From CAWATG01 sp963785035 (GTDB lineage: Bacteria > Actinomycetota > Acidimicrobiia > IMCC26256 > CAWATG01): a DNA stretch of 64,000 nucleotides. Shown here piece after piece: positions 39,097 to 47,788 of this stretch. Position 1 is the stretch's first letter, and every line of letters starts with the position of its first letter. A program made the position numbers and the translations under genes. The stretch covers positions 558,001-622,000 of the forward strand of contig CAWATG010000004.1 in NCBI GenBank assembly GCA_963785035.1, written 5' to 3'. Below the pieces are notes generated by a model, which was given only the letters and a program-made list of their open reading frames with translations, was not told the origin of the DNA and did not search any database.

Positions 39097-39152
39097 GCCG
39101 TACCGCCGGCAGCCTGCGGTAACAGCCTTGCCGCATGACGGTAGGCGGGAAA

Positions 39153-39167
39153 AGGGTCCGAAGTCCC
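39153..39167 (-). promoter_or_regulatory. DosR-like box upstream of the P-type ATPase
   Basis: On the minus strand this reads GGGACTTCGGACCCT, a near-palindrome matching the island's element and close to the mycobacterial DosR box core GGGACT...AGTCCC. It ends 57 bp before the ATPase GTG and about 70 bp before the divergent ABC genes. Confidence 0.5.
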
Positions 39168-39235
39168 GCGTTTGTAGAGCGCCCCTCATTCGGGAGGCCC
39201 TAACGTTGGGCCACTTGATTGACCACGCACTGGGG

Positions 39236-39946
39236 ATGACGACGATGATCGAAATGCAGGGCGTCTCGCGCCGGTACGTTGTGGGTGGTTCATCGGTCAA
39301 CGCGCTCACCGATGTCGACCTCACGATCGGCGGTGGGGAAATGGTGGTCGTGCTCGGTCCTTCAGGGAGCGGTAAGACGACCATGTTGAATCTGATCGGG
39401 GCGCTCGATGTCCCGACGGAAGGCGAGATCACGATCGCAGGTCGACGTATTACCGGGGCCAAACGATCCGAATTGTTCCGTTATCGCCGCGAGAGTGTGA
39501 GCTTCGTATTTCAGACCTTTAATCTCTTCCCGATGTTGACGGCACTGGAGAACGTGGAGTTCGGTGTCGAAGTCACTGGCAGGCGCGATCGGGCCCGCGC
39601 TCGTCAGGCCCTCGAAGGAGTCGGGCTCGGCGATCGATTGCATCACTTCCCGGGGCAACTCTCCGGAGGTGAACAACAGCGGGTCGCTATTGCGCGTGCC
39701 CTTGCAACGGGGAATCCCATTCTGCTCGCCGACGAGCCGACCGGCGAGTTGGATTTCGGTACCGGCGTGCAAATCCTTGAGTTGTTGCAGACGCAGGCCG
39801 AGGCAGGGTCGGCGGTCGTCATCGTCACGCACAACCGAGAGATCGCCCGGACCGCGGATCGGATTGTCGAGATGAGTGGCGGTCGGGTGATTGCGGACGG
39901 CCCGCCGACCGATGGGCGCGTTGCAATCAGCGCGCTGCGTTGGTGA
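39236..39946 (+). CDS. ABC transporter ATP-binding protein, LolD/MacB-like
   Basis: 236 aa. Walker A GPSGSGKTTMLNLIGALD, Q-loop FVFQTFNLFP, signature LSGGEQQRVAIARAL, Walker B PILLADEPTGELD and H-loop VTHNREIAR. This is the type that works with FtsX-fold permeases to move lipids or lipoproteins or as mechanotransmission. ATG 39236 is used; ATG 39245 is also possible. The stop overlaps the permease GTG by 4 bp (GTGA). It is divergent from the P-type ATPase. Confidence 0.92.
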   Translation: MTTMIEMQGVSRRYVVGGSSVNALTDVDLTIGGGEMVVVLGPSGSGKTTMLNLIGALDVPTEGEITIAGRRITGAKRSELFRYRRESVSFVFQTFNLFPMLTALENVEFGVEVTGRRDRARARQALEGVGLGDRLHHFPGQLSGGEQQRVAIARALATGNPILLADEPTGELDFGTGVQILELLQTQAEAGSAVVIVTHNREIARTADRIVEMSGGRVIADGPPTDGRVAISALRW

Positions 39947-42426
39947 AGCTGCTCCTGCGCTGGTCGGGACGGGATCTCCGAGCGCGATGGCTACAGGTCG
40001 CCGCGATCGCCTTGATCATCGCGCTGGGCTCGGGTCTGTACTCGGGACTGAGCAGCACAACACGGTGGCGACAAATGTCGTACGACCGAAGTTTCGAACA
40101 ACTGCAGCTTCACGATCTCCGCGTGTCGCTGAGCGCTGGTACGCATCTCCCGGCGACTGCGTTGAGCGAGGCCGCACGCGCGATCCCGCACGCCGGATGG
40201 ATCAGAGCCACGACGCCGCGCCTCATTGTCTCGACACAGGTCGATGCATCGACACGCGATGAAACAATTCTTGTACCCGGCAGGATTGTCGGCACGGACC
40301 TTGTCGGAGAGGGACCTCCTGTTGACGCGCTCATGGCGAAAGTTGGCCGAATCCTCAGCGAAAAGGACACGGGTACCGACCGCGTCGTGCTCGACTTTCA
40401 CTTCGCGAAACACTATGGCCTCCCGGTTGATCGCCCGATTGTGGTCAGCGGGAACCATTCGCTTGAAGTCGTGGGTCAGGTATTGGCTCCCGAGTATGTC
40501 GTCGTCACCGGAGACGATGGGAATCTGCTCGGAGAGGCAAACTTCGCGGTCGTATTCGCGTCGTTGGAGACAGCGCAGCGGTTGGCGGGTCAACCGGGGA
40601 TGGCCAATGACCTGGCAATAACCCTGAAAAGCGGTGCCGATGTCGCCACGATTCGCCGAGAGCTGAGCGCAGCCTTCGGTACGCGTTTTCCGGACGTCGG
40701 CATCAAGCTCCTCGATCGTCATGACGATCGGCAGTTCCGTCTCCTCTATGACAACCTCGACAACGATCAGCGCTTCTTCGACATCTTCGCTGTGCTCGTC
40801 CTGCTGGCGGCGTCGTTCTCGGCGTTCAATCTGACGAGCCGTATGGTCGAGGCTCAGCGCCGCGAGATCGGCATCGGCATGGCCTTGGGCGCGAGTCCGA
40901 GGAGGCTCGCGGTCCGTCCGTTCCTTGCCGGGTTGGAGATCGCCATCCTTGGTGTCATCTCGGGTGTGGGCTTCGGCTTGTTCATCGGCTGGTTGATGAC
41001 GTCGGTCATGCGCGACATCATGCCCCTGCCGACGTGGCACTTTCCTTTTCAAGCGGGGTTGTTCGCGCAGGGTGCCGTTCTCGGTATCGCCATGCCGATG
41101 GCGGCGACGCTGTTCCCGATCTGGCGGGCGGTGCGAGTTCCTCCGGTTGCAGCGATTCGCTCGTCGGCACTCAATCGGCATGGACATGTCCCGATACTGG
41201 CGCGAATACCGGTGCCGGGAAGGACTACAGCCCAGCTCCCTGTGCGGAATCTGCTCCGTTCTCCACGCCGAACATTGTTGACGGCGTTTGGTCTTGCGGC
41301 AGCGATCTCGGTAGTCATCGCTCTGGTCGGAATGATCGATTCCCTCGTCGCGACGATCGATCGCGTGGACGCCGAGATGCTCAAGGAGAACCCAAGACGC
41401 TTCAACGTCACGCTCGACGGGTTTGTCCCGGATGGTTCCGAGACGGTCGGCGCCATTGCGGCATTACCGGTTGTAGCGTCCGCAGCACCGACACTCCAGG
41501 TCGGTGGCACCCTGAGTCATGGCGCCGATCGAGCGCCGATCGATGTGATGATCCAAATGCTGGACCTGCCAACCGAAGGCGCAACACGTGGTACCGCACC
41601 GGATCGAGCGCCCGCTGATGGCGTATGGAGTCCAACAGTCCAGGATTTTCACAGCCCAGATGGTCTCCCTGGAATCGTGATCACCGAGAAGGCCGCCAAG
41701 GATCTCTCCGCTCCCCCGGGCACGATCATCTCGCTGCGCCATCCTCGCCGCAGCGGCCTCACGTCCTACGAGTTCGTCGACTCCCCTGTCAGGATCATTG
41801 GTACCAATCCGCTACCAATGCGGTTCTTCGCTTATATGGACCGTCGTGACGCTTCGCTGATGGGCCTCAAAGGCATTACGAACTCGGTCGCAGTGACCGT
41901 TGGTCCCGACGTTTCGAGTGGAAAGGCGACGCGAGCACTGTTCGAGATGCCGGGGGTCGGTTCGGTGCAGCCTGTCGGCGCATTCACCGAGTCGGTGCGT
42001 GAGGAACTTGGTGGGATCCTGGGCATTCTCGCGATTGTCGAGGGCACCGTTCTCCTGCTCGCTCTCCTCATCGCCTTCAACGCGGCGAGTATCAACGCCG
42101 ACGAACGTGCGCGCGATCACGCAACGATGTTCGCATTCGGGGTACGGACGCGAACGGTGACACGGATGGCTGTCATCGAGAGCATGCTGGTCGGACTTCT
42201 TGCGACCGTGTTGGGTGTGCTGTTCGGTTGGTTGCTTCTGAATTGGCTGATCGGTACGCTGCTGCCCGAGTCGTACCCGGATCTGGGGATCGTGGCGAGC
42301 CTGTCGTGGACCACGGTACTGAGTGCGGTGGCACTCGGGGTCATTGCGGCAGCTGCTGCTCCCCTGTTGATGATCCGCAAGCTTTTGAGAATGGACATCC
42401 CATCAACGTTGCGAGTCAGTGACTAG
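39943..42426 (+). CDS. ABC transporter permease, FtsX/MacB fold (duplicated)
   Basis: 827 aa. Two FtsX-type units: TM1 near the N-terminus (LQVAAIALIIALGSGLYSG), a large extracytoplasmic domain, three TMs at about residues 280-400 with FNLTSRMVEAQRREIGIGMA, then a second TM (TLLTAFGLAAAISVVIALVG), another large domain and three final TMs (GTVLLLALLIAFNAASINAD, and on to LLMIRKLLRMD). ERARDHATMFAFGVRTRTV is the second coupling region. Such permeases usually move lipids or peptides across or out of the membrane. GTG 43-codon choice is fixed by the GTGA overlap with the ATPase. Confidence 0.9.
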   Translation: MKLLLRWSGRDLRARWLQVAAIALIIALGSGLYSGLSSTTRWRQMSYDRSFEQLQLHDLRVSLSAGTHLPATALSEAARAIPHAGWIRATTPRLIVSTQVDASTRDETILVPGRIVGTDLVGEGPPVDALMAKVGRILSEKDTGTDRVVLDFHFAKHYGLPVDRPIVVSGNHSLEVVGQVLAPEYVVVTGDDGNLLGEANFAVVFASLETAQRLAGQPGMANDLAITLKSGADVATIRRELSAAFGTRFPDVGIKLLDRHDDRQFRLLYDNLDNDQRFFDIFAVLVLLAASFSAFNLTSRMVEAQRREIGIGMALGASPRRLAVRPFLAGLEIAILGVISGVGFGLFIGWLMTSVMRDIMPLPTWHFPFQAGLFAQGAVLGIAMPMAATLFPIWRAVRVPPVAAIRSSALNRHGHVPILARIPVPGRTTAQLPVRNLLRSPRRTLLTAFGLAAAISVVIALVGMIDSLVATIDRVDAEMLKENPRRFNVTLDGFVPDGSETVGAIAALPVVASAAPTLQVGGTLSHGADRAPIDVMIQMLDLPTEGATRGTAPDRAPADGVWSPTVQDFHSPDGLPGIVITEKAAKDLSAPPGTIISLRHPRRSGLTSYEFVDSPVRIIGTNPLPMRFFAYMDRRDASLMGLKGITNSVAVTVGPDVSSGKATRALFEMPGVGSVQPVGAFTESVREELGGILGILAIVEGTVLLLALLIAFNAASINADERARDHATMFAFGVRTRTVTRMAVIESMLVGLLATVLGVLFGWLLLNWLIGTLLPESYPDLGIVASLSWTTVLSAVALGVIAAAAAPLLMIRKLLRMDIPSTLRVSD

Positions 42427-42483
42427 TGCCCGACTGAGGCTTTCTGCGACGGCGGAGCGCGGGAGGCTCGCCGTCGGGTGTTC

Positions 42484-42498
42484 GGGACCTTCGGCTCT
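42484..42498 (+). promoter_or_regulatory. DosR-like element upstream of the adenylate kinase
   Basis: GGGACCTTCGGCTCT, starting 52 bp before the ATG at 42536. It shares 13 of 15 bases with the element at 48541. A CAGAAT at 42512 could be a -10. Confidence 0.55.
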
Positions 42499-42535
42499 GC
42501 CACATTGTCATCAGAATCTCAACACTTTCGGCGTC

Positions 42536-43213
42536 ATGTTCTTGATGAAAGGGAACGCCGTGCATCTCGGTTCGATACCGCGATCTGAAGGAACAGGCGA
42601 AGCAGGGTTCCACACGGGCTTTCGCGAGATGGGGGCGGCGAACTGTCCGGTGGTGCTCATCATGGGACCACCCGGATCGGGGAAGGGAACGCAATGTGCA
42701 CGACTCGTGGATGCATTCGCTTGTGGGCACGTGTCGATCGGTGAGGTGCTACGCGACGAGATCGTGATCGGGACACCCGTTGGTCTCGAAGTCCGACAGT
42801 ACGTGGAAGCAGGTGCATTGGTCCCCGATGAGCTCGTCGTCGAGGTAGCGCTCGGTGCGATGGGCAGACAGTCGCACAAGTCCTTCCTGCTGCTCGATGG
42901 GTTTCCGCGGACGGTCGCGCAGGCGGAGGCGCTCGCACTGGTGCGGCCCGACGTGGTGCAGTTGTGCGTGATCCTGGACGTGCCCGAAACGGATCTTCTC
43001 GATCGTTTGTTGGTCCGTGCACGCCACGATGATCGTCCGAGCGTGATCCGCCGGCGTCTCAGAGTCTTCGAGCACGAGACGCTGCCGGTACTCGACTGGT
43101 ACGAGCGATTGGGCGTCGCCCAAAGGGTCGACGGAACGGCCAGTGCAGAATGCGTCCATCGAGATTTATCGCGTCTTCTCGAGGAGGCCGGCTTCACCTC
43201 TGAACTCGTCTGA
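42536..43213 (+). CDS. Adenylate kinase-like protein, short LID
   Basis: NMP kinase: VVLIMGPPGSGKGTQCARLVD (P-loop), SIGEVLRDEI, LLDGFPRTVAQAEAL and ARHDDRPSVIRRRLRVFEHE (short LID). It converts AMP + ATP to 2 ADP. ATG 42536 (225 aa) is chosen because the regulatory element lies 52 bp upstream, the spacing seen at sister genes; ATG 42629 (194 aa) gives the normal family length and is a serious alternative. The chromosome probably carries a housekeeping adk elsewhere, so this may be an extra stress copy. It is followed by the repeat-protein gene. Confidence 0.82.
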   Translation: MFLMKGNAVHLGSIPRSEGTGEAGFHTGFREMGAANCPVVLIMGPPGSGKGTQCARLVDAFACGHVSIGEVLRDEIVIGTPVGLEVRQYVEAGALVPDELVVEVALGAMGRQSHKSFLLLDGFPRTVAQAEALALVRPDVVQLCVILDVPETDLLDRLLVRARHDDRPSVIRRRLRVFEHETLPVLDWYERLGVAQRVDGTASAECVHRDLSRLLEEAGFTSELV

Positions 43214-43280
43214 CTCGCCGGTATCCGGAGTGGCTCCAGGACGCTACCGAACGCCCTGCGCGGCAGACTGGGCACGGATC

Positions 43281-43295
43281 GGGACCTTCGCCCCT
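43281..43295 (+). promoter_or_regulatory. DosR-like element upstream of the repeat protein
   Basis: GGGACCTTCGCCCCT, starting 49 bp before ATG 43330. GAGTAT at 43318 sits where a -10 would place the start of transcription at or next to the ATG. Confidence 0.55.
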
Positions 43296-43329
43296 GTTCC
43301 ATCCGTGACGGCCGGACGAGTATCGACCG

Positions 43330-43623
43330 ATGCATCAATGGTTCCGGGCAGACGGTCACCCGGATGGGCCTTCGGGCGTTCCGGTTTTCGACGTGCTCGG
43401 TTCCATGGTGTACCCCGTGATCGAAGAATCTTCCGAACATGCGCTCCGTCCCTGGTACCAGATCCGAGGGCGTTTTGTGTTTCCGGTACTGAGTCACCCG
43501 TCAGGACCATCGAGCGAGCCCTGGTACCAGATCGAGGGCATGCACGTATTCCCTTCGTGGGGCCATCCCCAAGGGATCGGGTTGCGCCCGTGCTACCTCG
43601 TATGCCCTGCCGCATGTGCCTGA
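43330..43623 (+). CDS. 97-aa protein made of 23-residue repeats
   Basis: No family recognised. Units are exactly 69 nt: PVFDVLGSMVYP (43381), PWYQIRGRFVFPVLSHPSGP (43450), PWYQIEGMHVFPSWGHPQG (43519), then PCYLV (43588); the start also carries GHPDGPSG in register. Consensus P-W-Y-Q-I-x-G-x-x-V-F-P-x-x-x-H-P-x-G. Alternating aromatic/hydrophobic residues with Gly and Pro suggest short beta hairpins. There is no signal or TM, though the C-terminus holds Cys (PCYLVCPAACA). ATG 43330 lies 49 bp from the regulatory element, consistent with leaderless expression. Codon periodicity and repeat frame conservation support coding. Confidence 0.68.
   Translation: MHQWFRADGHPDGPSGVPVFDVLGSMVYPVIEESSEHALRPWYQIRGRFVFPVLSHPSGPSSEPWYQIEGMHVFPSWGHPQGIGLRPCYLVCPAACA
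43381..43587 (+). repeat. Three tandem 69-bp coding repeats
   Basis: Units 43381-43449, 43450-43518 and 43519-43587. The last two share CCCTGGTACCAGATC at their start. Divergence is mostly in-frame substitution, so this is an old repeat under protein-level selection, not a recent slippage. Confidence 0.75.
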
Positions 43624-43701
43624 GGGCGCTGGTCAGCGCTTTGTAAGGACTGCCATCTCCGACCTAGGCTGGGCGTCGCTGCCAACCGGTCGGAGAGGTC
43701 G

Positions 43702-45129
43702 ATGAACGCTCGGTCCGACGAATTCGGCTCAGTTGCATCGACCGCTGGTTTCGTTGATGTCTCCGATATCGACTTGGTCGATGGTGCTCCCGACGGGATT
43801 GTCGTCGCGGACGAAGCCGGTCGGATCTTGATGGTGAACCGCCAGATTGAAACGCTCTTCGGATACCCGCGGGCCGATCTGGTCGGAGAGCACATCGAAA
43901 TCCTGCTCCCGGAACAGGTGCGAGCAGTGCACCGAGCACACCGAACCCGCTATCGCGCGGCTCCCGAACCGCGAAACATGGGAGCGGGTCTCATACTGGC
44001 CGGACGCCGTCAGGACGGTACGGAATTTCCGGTGGAAATCAGCCTCAGCCCCATTGCACGCAAGTCCGGAATCGTCGTGGTCGCCGCCATTCGCGACACG
44101 ACGGAACGTTCGGAAGCCCAGGCACGCCTCAACCGGATACACCGGATTCTCGACGCGACCAATGAAGGCATCTTTGTCTTCGACGCCGCCACCCTTCGTT
44201 TCGATTACGTCAACCATGGAGCGGTGGACCAGGTCAAGTATTCGCGTGAAGAGCTCTTGAACATGACGCCTTTGCACCTTGCTCCCGAACTCACCGAGTC
44301 TCAGTTGCGGACGCTCGTTGCGGGTCTCGATGCCGCCTCGCAATTCCAATCGAGGATCATCACGACACATCGGCGATCCGATGGCGCAGACATCCCTGTT
44401 GAAATTGTCTTTCACGTCCCCGTCGTTGACGACAGCGCGGATCTCGGCCCGCTCATGGTGGTTGCGCTCGCGCGTGACATCACCGACGAAATCGAGATGG
44501 CTGATCAACAGCGCAAGACCGAGCGTGCGCTGCAACTCGTCGAAGACCGCGAGCGAATGGCACGCGACCTGCACGACGTCGTGATACAGCGACTCTTTGC
44601 GACAGGCCTCGCGGCGCAGGCGCTACAGGCGCGTGTGACCGACACGGTGTTGGCGGCACGCGCGGGCGACATCGTCGATCAACTCGATGAGACGATCCGT
44701 GAAATCCGCACGGTGATCTTCAGTCTTCAGGCACCGAAGCCGACAGAAGCGTTGGGATTTCGGCGTCAGTTGTTGGACGTGGTCGAGGAATTCCGAGACG
44801 TGCTGGGCTTTACCCCACGACTCAGCTTCTCGGGCAGTATGGACACCGTTCCGGAAGACACCGTACGCGAACTCCTTGCGATTCTCCGCGAGGCGCTGGC
44901 CAATGTCGCCCGCCACGCACAGGCGACGGCTGTCGAGGTCACGGTCGAGGCATATGGTGATCTTTTCTTGCGTGTCCTCGACAATGGCATCGGGCTCGCC
45001 GACACCCGTACGGACGGTAACGGTTTGCGGAACATGGGAGATCGCGCCGCCCTTCTCGGCGGACTTCTCACTGCGAAGGCCAACGCCGATGAGGGCACCG
45101 TCGTGGAGTGTCGCGTTCCCATCAGCTGA
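43702..45129 (+). CDS. PAS-PAS sensor histidine kinase, DevS/DosS-type transmitter
   Basis: 475 aa, soluble. PAS-1 at about residues 20-130 (VDGAPDGIVVADEAGRILMV, FGYPRADLVGEHIEILLPE), PAS-2 at about 145-260 (ILDATNEGIFVFDAATLRF, YSREELLNMTPLHLAPE), then HisKA_3 (ERMARDLHDVVIQRLFATGL with the phospho-His) and HATPase (EALANVARHAQAT, RVLDNGIGL, NGLRNMGDRAALLGG). Mycobacterial DosS uses GAF domains with heme; here PAS domains occupy that place, so the ligand may differ. Likely partner: the NarL-type regulator at 47789-48460. SD GGAGAGGTCG precedes the ATG. Confidence 0.9.
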   Translation: MNARSDEFGSVASTAGFVDVSDIDLVDGAPDGIVVADEAGRILMVNRQIETLFGYPRADLVGEHIEILLPEQVRAVHRAHRTRYRAAPEPRNMGAGLILAGRRQDGTEFPVEISLSPIARKSGIVVVAAIRDTTERSEAQARLNRIHRILDATNEGIFVFDAATLRFDYVNHGAVDQVKYSREELLNMTPLHLAPELTESQLRTLVAGLDAASQFQSRIITTHRRSDGADIPVEIVFHVPVVDDSADLGPLMVVALARDITDEIEMADQQRKTERALQLVEDRERMARDLHDVVIQRLFATGLAAQALQARVTDTVLAARAGDIVDQLDETIREIRTVIFSLQAPKPTEALGFRRQLLDVVEEFRDVLGFTPRLSFSGSMDTVPEDTVRELLAILREALANVARHAQATAVEVTVEAYGDLFLRVLDNGIGLADTRTDGNGLRNMGDRAALLGGLLTAKANADEGTVVECRVPIS

Positions 45130-45157
45130 CGCGTGCGCGTCAGCTGACGCGTGCGCG
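45123..45157 (+). repeat. 18-bp tandem duplication across the histidine kinase stop codon
   Basis: CAGCTGACGCGTGCGCGT at 45123-45140 is followed directly by a 17/18 copy at 45141-45157. The first copy contains the TGA stop of the kinase. It contains PvuII- and MluI-type palindromes (CAGCTG, ACGCGT). It lies in the gap before a convergent gene. Confidence 0.85.
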
Positions 45158-45178
45158 CTGCGGGTGGCGCGGAGGGTG

Positions 45179-46075
45179 TCAGGACTGGCTCGGCGTTTCG
45201 GGACTCCGCGTGACCAACACTGGGCACGGTGCCTTGTGCACTACCGACATCGTGACGCTCCCAGCAACAATGCGCGCGATCGTCGCACGGCCATGCGTGG
45301 CCACATTCTGAACGAGGTGACTGACGGGCTTTCCTCCGGTGATGAGCCCCAAGGCGCTGCGACCGTGGGTCGTCATTGCCAACAAAGGTTCTGGACGGCT
45401 CCGGACGAAATCGATGATGGCGTTCGCCGGGTCGGTGCCGTGCAACGTCTCCCAGTTCACAGTCAGACCTGAGTCGGCGAGCGCACGTGCGGCGCGCTTG
45501 AGTGAAGAACCTTCGAATGTGTCCGCGGATGCCATTGCGTTACCGGCGGGCCCTGCCAGCGGATTGATGACCCCGACAAGCCATACGTCCAGTCCGAGGT
45601 CTCGGGCCAACGACGTCGCGGCCGGGAGGACCAACTCCGCAGTACGCGACCCGTCGAGGCACACGACGAGTTCCTGATAGTGCGACGTCTCGGCCACTTG
45701 TACCTTCGGGCCGACGAGCACGACCGGCGTGTCCGACCGGCGCAACACCTCTTGCGCGACACTGCCCAAGACAGCGTCGCCGAGCGCACCCCGTGCGTGG
45801 GTCGTCATGCAGACGACCGGATCGGGTTCGTTTTCAGCGCTCGCGATGATCGCGGTCGCACCCAGACAATCGTCGTAGACAACCGGCTGGGCTGAGTCGA
45901 GGCCTGCTCGATGTGCAGCGCCACTCAGCATCGCTTCGGACGCGGCGACGTCGCCTGGCTGCGCGGTCATCACGATCACGTTGGCGCCCGCCTGCTTGGC
46001 AAATGCCCGCGCAGGGCGCAGAGCGCGTTCAGCGAAGTCTGAACCGTCGAGTGGGACGATAATGGTCTTTGGCAT
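45179..46075 (-). CDS. Universal stress protein, tandem USP domains (copy 1)
   Basis: 298 aa with two USP domains. Domain 1 begins MPKTIIVPLDGSDFAERAL and ends VLGSVAQEVLRRSDTPVVLV; domain 2 begins ELVVCLDGSRTAELVLP and ends ARIVAGSVTMSVVHKAPCPV. The G-x-x-G-x9-G-S/T type ATP-binding turn is recognisable in each. Mycobacterial Rv2005c/Rv2623 have the same architecture and are DosR-regulated. Start ATG 46075; a DosR-like element lies 63 bp upstream. It converges on the histidine kinase. Confidence 0.92.
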   Translation of the reverse strand: MPKTIIVPLDGSDFAERALRPARAFAKQAGANVIVMTAQPGDVAASEAMLSGAAHRAGLDSAQPVVYDDCLGATAIIASAENEPDPVVCMTTHARGALGDAVLGSVAQEVLRRSDTPVVLVGPKVQVAETSHYQELVVCLDGSRTAELVLPAATSLARDLGLDVWLVGVINPLAGPAGNAMASADTFEGSSLKRAARALADSGLTVNWETLHGTDPANAIIDFVRSRPEPLLAMTTHGRSALGLITGGKPVSHLVQNVATHGRATIARIVAGSVTMSVVHKAPCPVLVTRSPETPSQS

Positions 46076-46138
46076 GGCAGGCTCCCGTGTGGCGAACTAC
46101 TCCGCAAGTGAGGATGCCCGCGGCGGAGTGCGCACAAC

Positions 46139-46153
46139 AGTGCCGAAGGTCCC
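46139..46153 (-). promoter_or_regulatory. DosR-like element upstream of USP copy 1
   Basis: The minus strand reads GGGACCTTCGGCACT, matching 13 of 15 bases of the element at 42484. It ends 63 bp before the ATG at 46075, a longer spacing than at the sister genes. Confidence 0.5.
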
Positions 46154-46192
46154 GTTACTCGCGAACGGCGGCTTCTGTCGGTTCGGCCGAAC

Positions 46193-46207
46193 AGGACCTT
46201 CTCCTCT
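46193..46207 (+). promoter_or_regulatory. Weaker DosR-like element upstream of the PPOX gene
   Basis: AGGACCTTCTCCTCT matches the element's core (GGACCTTC) but diverges in the right half. It starts 42 bp before ATG 46235 and 54 bp before ATG 46247. Confidence 0.35.
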
Positions 46208-46234
46208 GGGCTGCTGGGTGCAGTGAGGCCGACG

Positions 46235-46664
46235 ATGTTTGGCACTATGACGGAAACGTTCGCCATCGAGCTCTCCAGGGACGCTTGCTTCGCCCGGCTC
46301 GCCGAGCACCGGATCGGCCGGCTTGCGCTCAGTGTCAACGCGCTCCCGACCATCGTTCCCGTGCGATACGTCGTCATCGGCCATGAGCTACTGATTGGCG
46401 AGGTGGCTGAGGCGTTCGATCGTCGGTGCGCTGGAGAACAGTGTCGTTGCATTCGAGGCCGACACCGTGGACGATGCGAGCGGCGCTGGTTGGGTCGTCT
46501 GCGTGGTGGGTCAGGCAACGGAAGTCGTCGATTCCGCGACCATCGCGAAGTTGCGGTCGTTGCCTGAAGGGACCTGGAACCCAGCGCCTCGCGGACGGTA
46601 CTTTCGGGTTACGACCGAACGCGTGACCGGGCGAGCTGCGGAACTGCAGCAGACGTATGGCTGA
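46235..46664 (+). CDS. PPOX-fold (pyridoxamine 5'-phosphate oxidase-like) protein, one frameshift
   Basis: About 142 aa. The N-terminal half has IELSRDACFARLAEHRIGRL and LPTIVPVRYVVIGHELLIG; the C-terminal half has NSVVAFEADTVDDASGAGW, VVCVVGQATEVVD and PRGRYFRVTTERVTGRA. The frame changes near 46410 (EAFD to IVGALEN), length one over a multiple of three. ATG 46235 has GAGG 7 nt upstream; ATG 46247 is an alternative and closer to the spacing of the regulatory element. It overlaps the next gene by 8 bp. Related small PPOX proteins are common in actinobacterial stress regulons. Confidence 0.78.
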
Positions 46665-47754
46665 GGTGCTGCCGGTCGCGGGCACAGTGCCCGAGCCGCC
46701 ACGACGGTTCCGGGGGTCTGTCGTTCTCGATCGGTCGCCTGCACGGTATCGACGTGCGAGTCCATCTGAGCTTTTTCCTTCTTGTGGCTCTGTTCGTTGT
46801 CGGTTCGACCGGAAGCGACGGGCAGGGACCCATTGCGGCAGTCGTGTGGCTGGGACTCATCTTCTCGTGTGTGCTGGTGCATGAGCTGGCCCACAGCGTT
46901 GTTGCGCAGGGTCGGGGCGTCGGGGTGCACGAGATCATGCTGCTCCCGATCGGTGGTGTATCACGGATGGAGTCGCTTCCCTGAGACACCGCGCGACGAG
47001 TTCGTGATATCGATCGTTGGGCCTGTGGCGAGCATCGGCTTGGCCACACTTGCCGGCTTGTTCGCGCTCGTGTTCAGACCACTCGCTGGTTCCGGTCGAC
47101 CTCGCCGATGGTGCACTGCTCCATCGCTTGCTCTGGTTCAACCTCGCCATTGCCGTGTTCAACATGATCCCTGCGTTTCCACTCGACGGTGGCCGCGTCT
47201 TTCGTGCGCTTCTCGAGCGGCGTTACGACCTCGAAGGCGCGACCCGTATCGCAGCGCGTGTCGGTCGCGCCCTTGCGATAACGCTCATCGCGGTTTCGCC
47301 TTTCGTGAATCTGTGGCTCCTGGTTATTGGCGTCTTCGTGTACATGGGCGGGACGGCAGAGGAACAAGCCGTCGTCGTTCATCAACGACTTCGCGGACTC
47401 CGGGTTCAGGACGTCATGGTGCTCAATCCGGCGACCATCGATGCCAGGAGCACAGGTGCCGAACTCACGGCAACGCTCCGCCACAGTACGCAGCGTGTCT
47501 TTCCCGTTGTTGACGGGACCGCGGTCGTTGGCATTCTCGACACCGATGTTCTCGCCAACACGCCGGGCACCGCGGATCTGCGCGCAGGAAGCCTTGCGTC
47601 TCCGGTGTTGACGCTGGAGCCCGGAGAGGACATCGAACAGAAGGCACTGCCGTTCCTGTTGGAGTCACCATGCGGTGCACTTGTTGTCGTTGAGCACGGA
47701 ACGATCGTCGGACTCCTAAGACGCGAGGAACTCCAGCGACTACTTCGCTCCTAG
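46657..47754 (+). CDS. Site-2 protease-like M50 metallopeptidase with CBS domains, three frameshifts
   Basis: About 364 aa. The zinc site is LVHELAHSVVAQG with the third ligand region in NMIPAFPLDGGRVFRALLE; 4-6 TMs surround them. The C-terminal half has two CBS domains (GLRVQDVMVLNPATID, VFPVVDGTAVVGILDTDVL, LVVVEHGTIVGLLRREEL). Coding changes frame near 46710 (GGGGG run), 46980 (SLP to ETPRDEFVISIVGP) and 47085 (PLAG to PVDLADGALLH); all are single-base insertions. The M50-CBS architecture is that of mycobacterial Rv2625c, a DosR-regulon protein. It is translationally coupled to the PPOX gene. Confidence 0.82.
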
Positions 47755-47788
47755 CCACCGAGACATCCGGTCGCCGACGGTGGGCGTT

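Noticed and set aside
43143..43646. A long open frame overlapping the repeat-protein gene on the same strand
   Set aside because: It encodes Arg/Pro-rich text with no periodicity, whereas the frame starting at 43330 keeps 23-residue repeats in register; it is a shadow frame.
45108..45311. Plus-strand ORF running through the 18-bp repeat
   Set aside because: It only reflects the tandem repeat (QLTRARQLTRAR) and the antisense of the USP gene.
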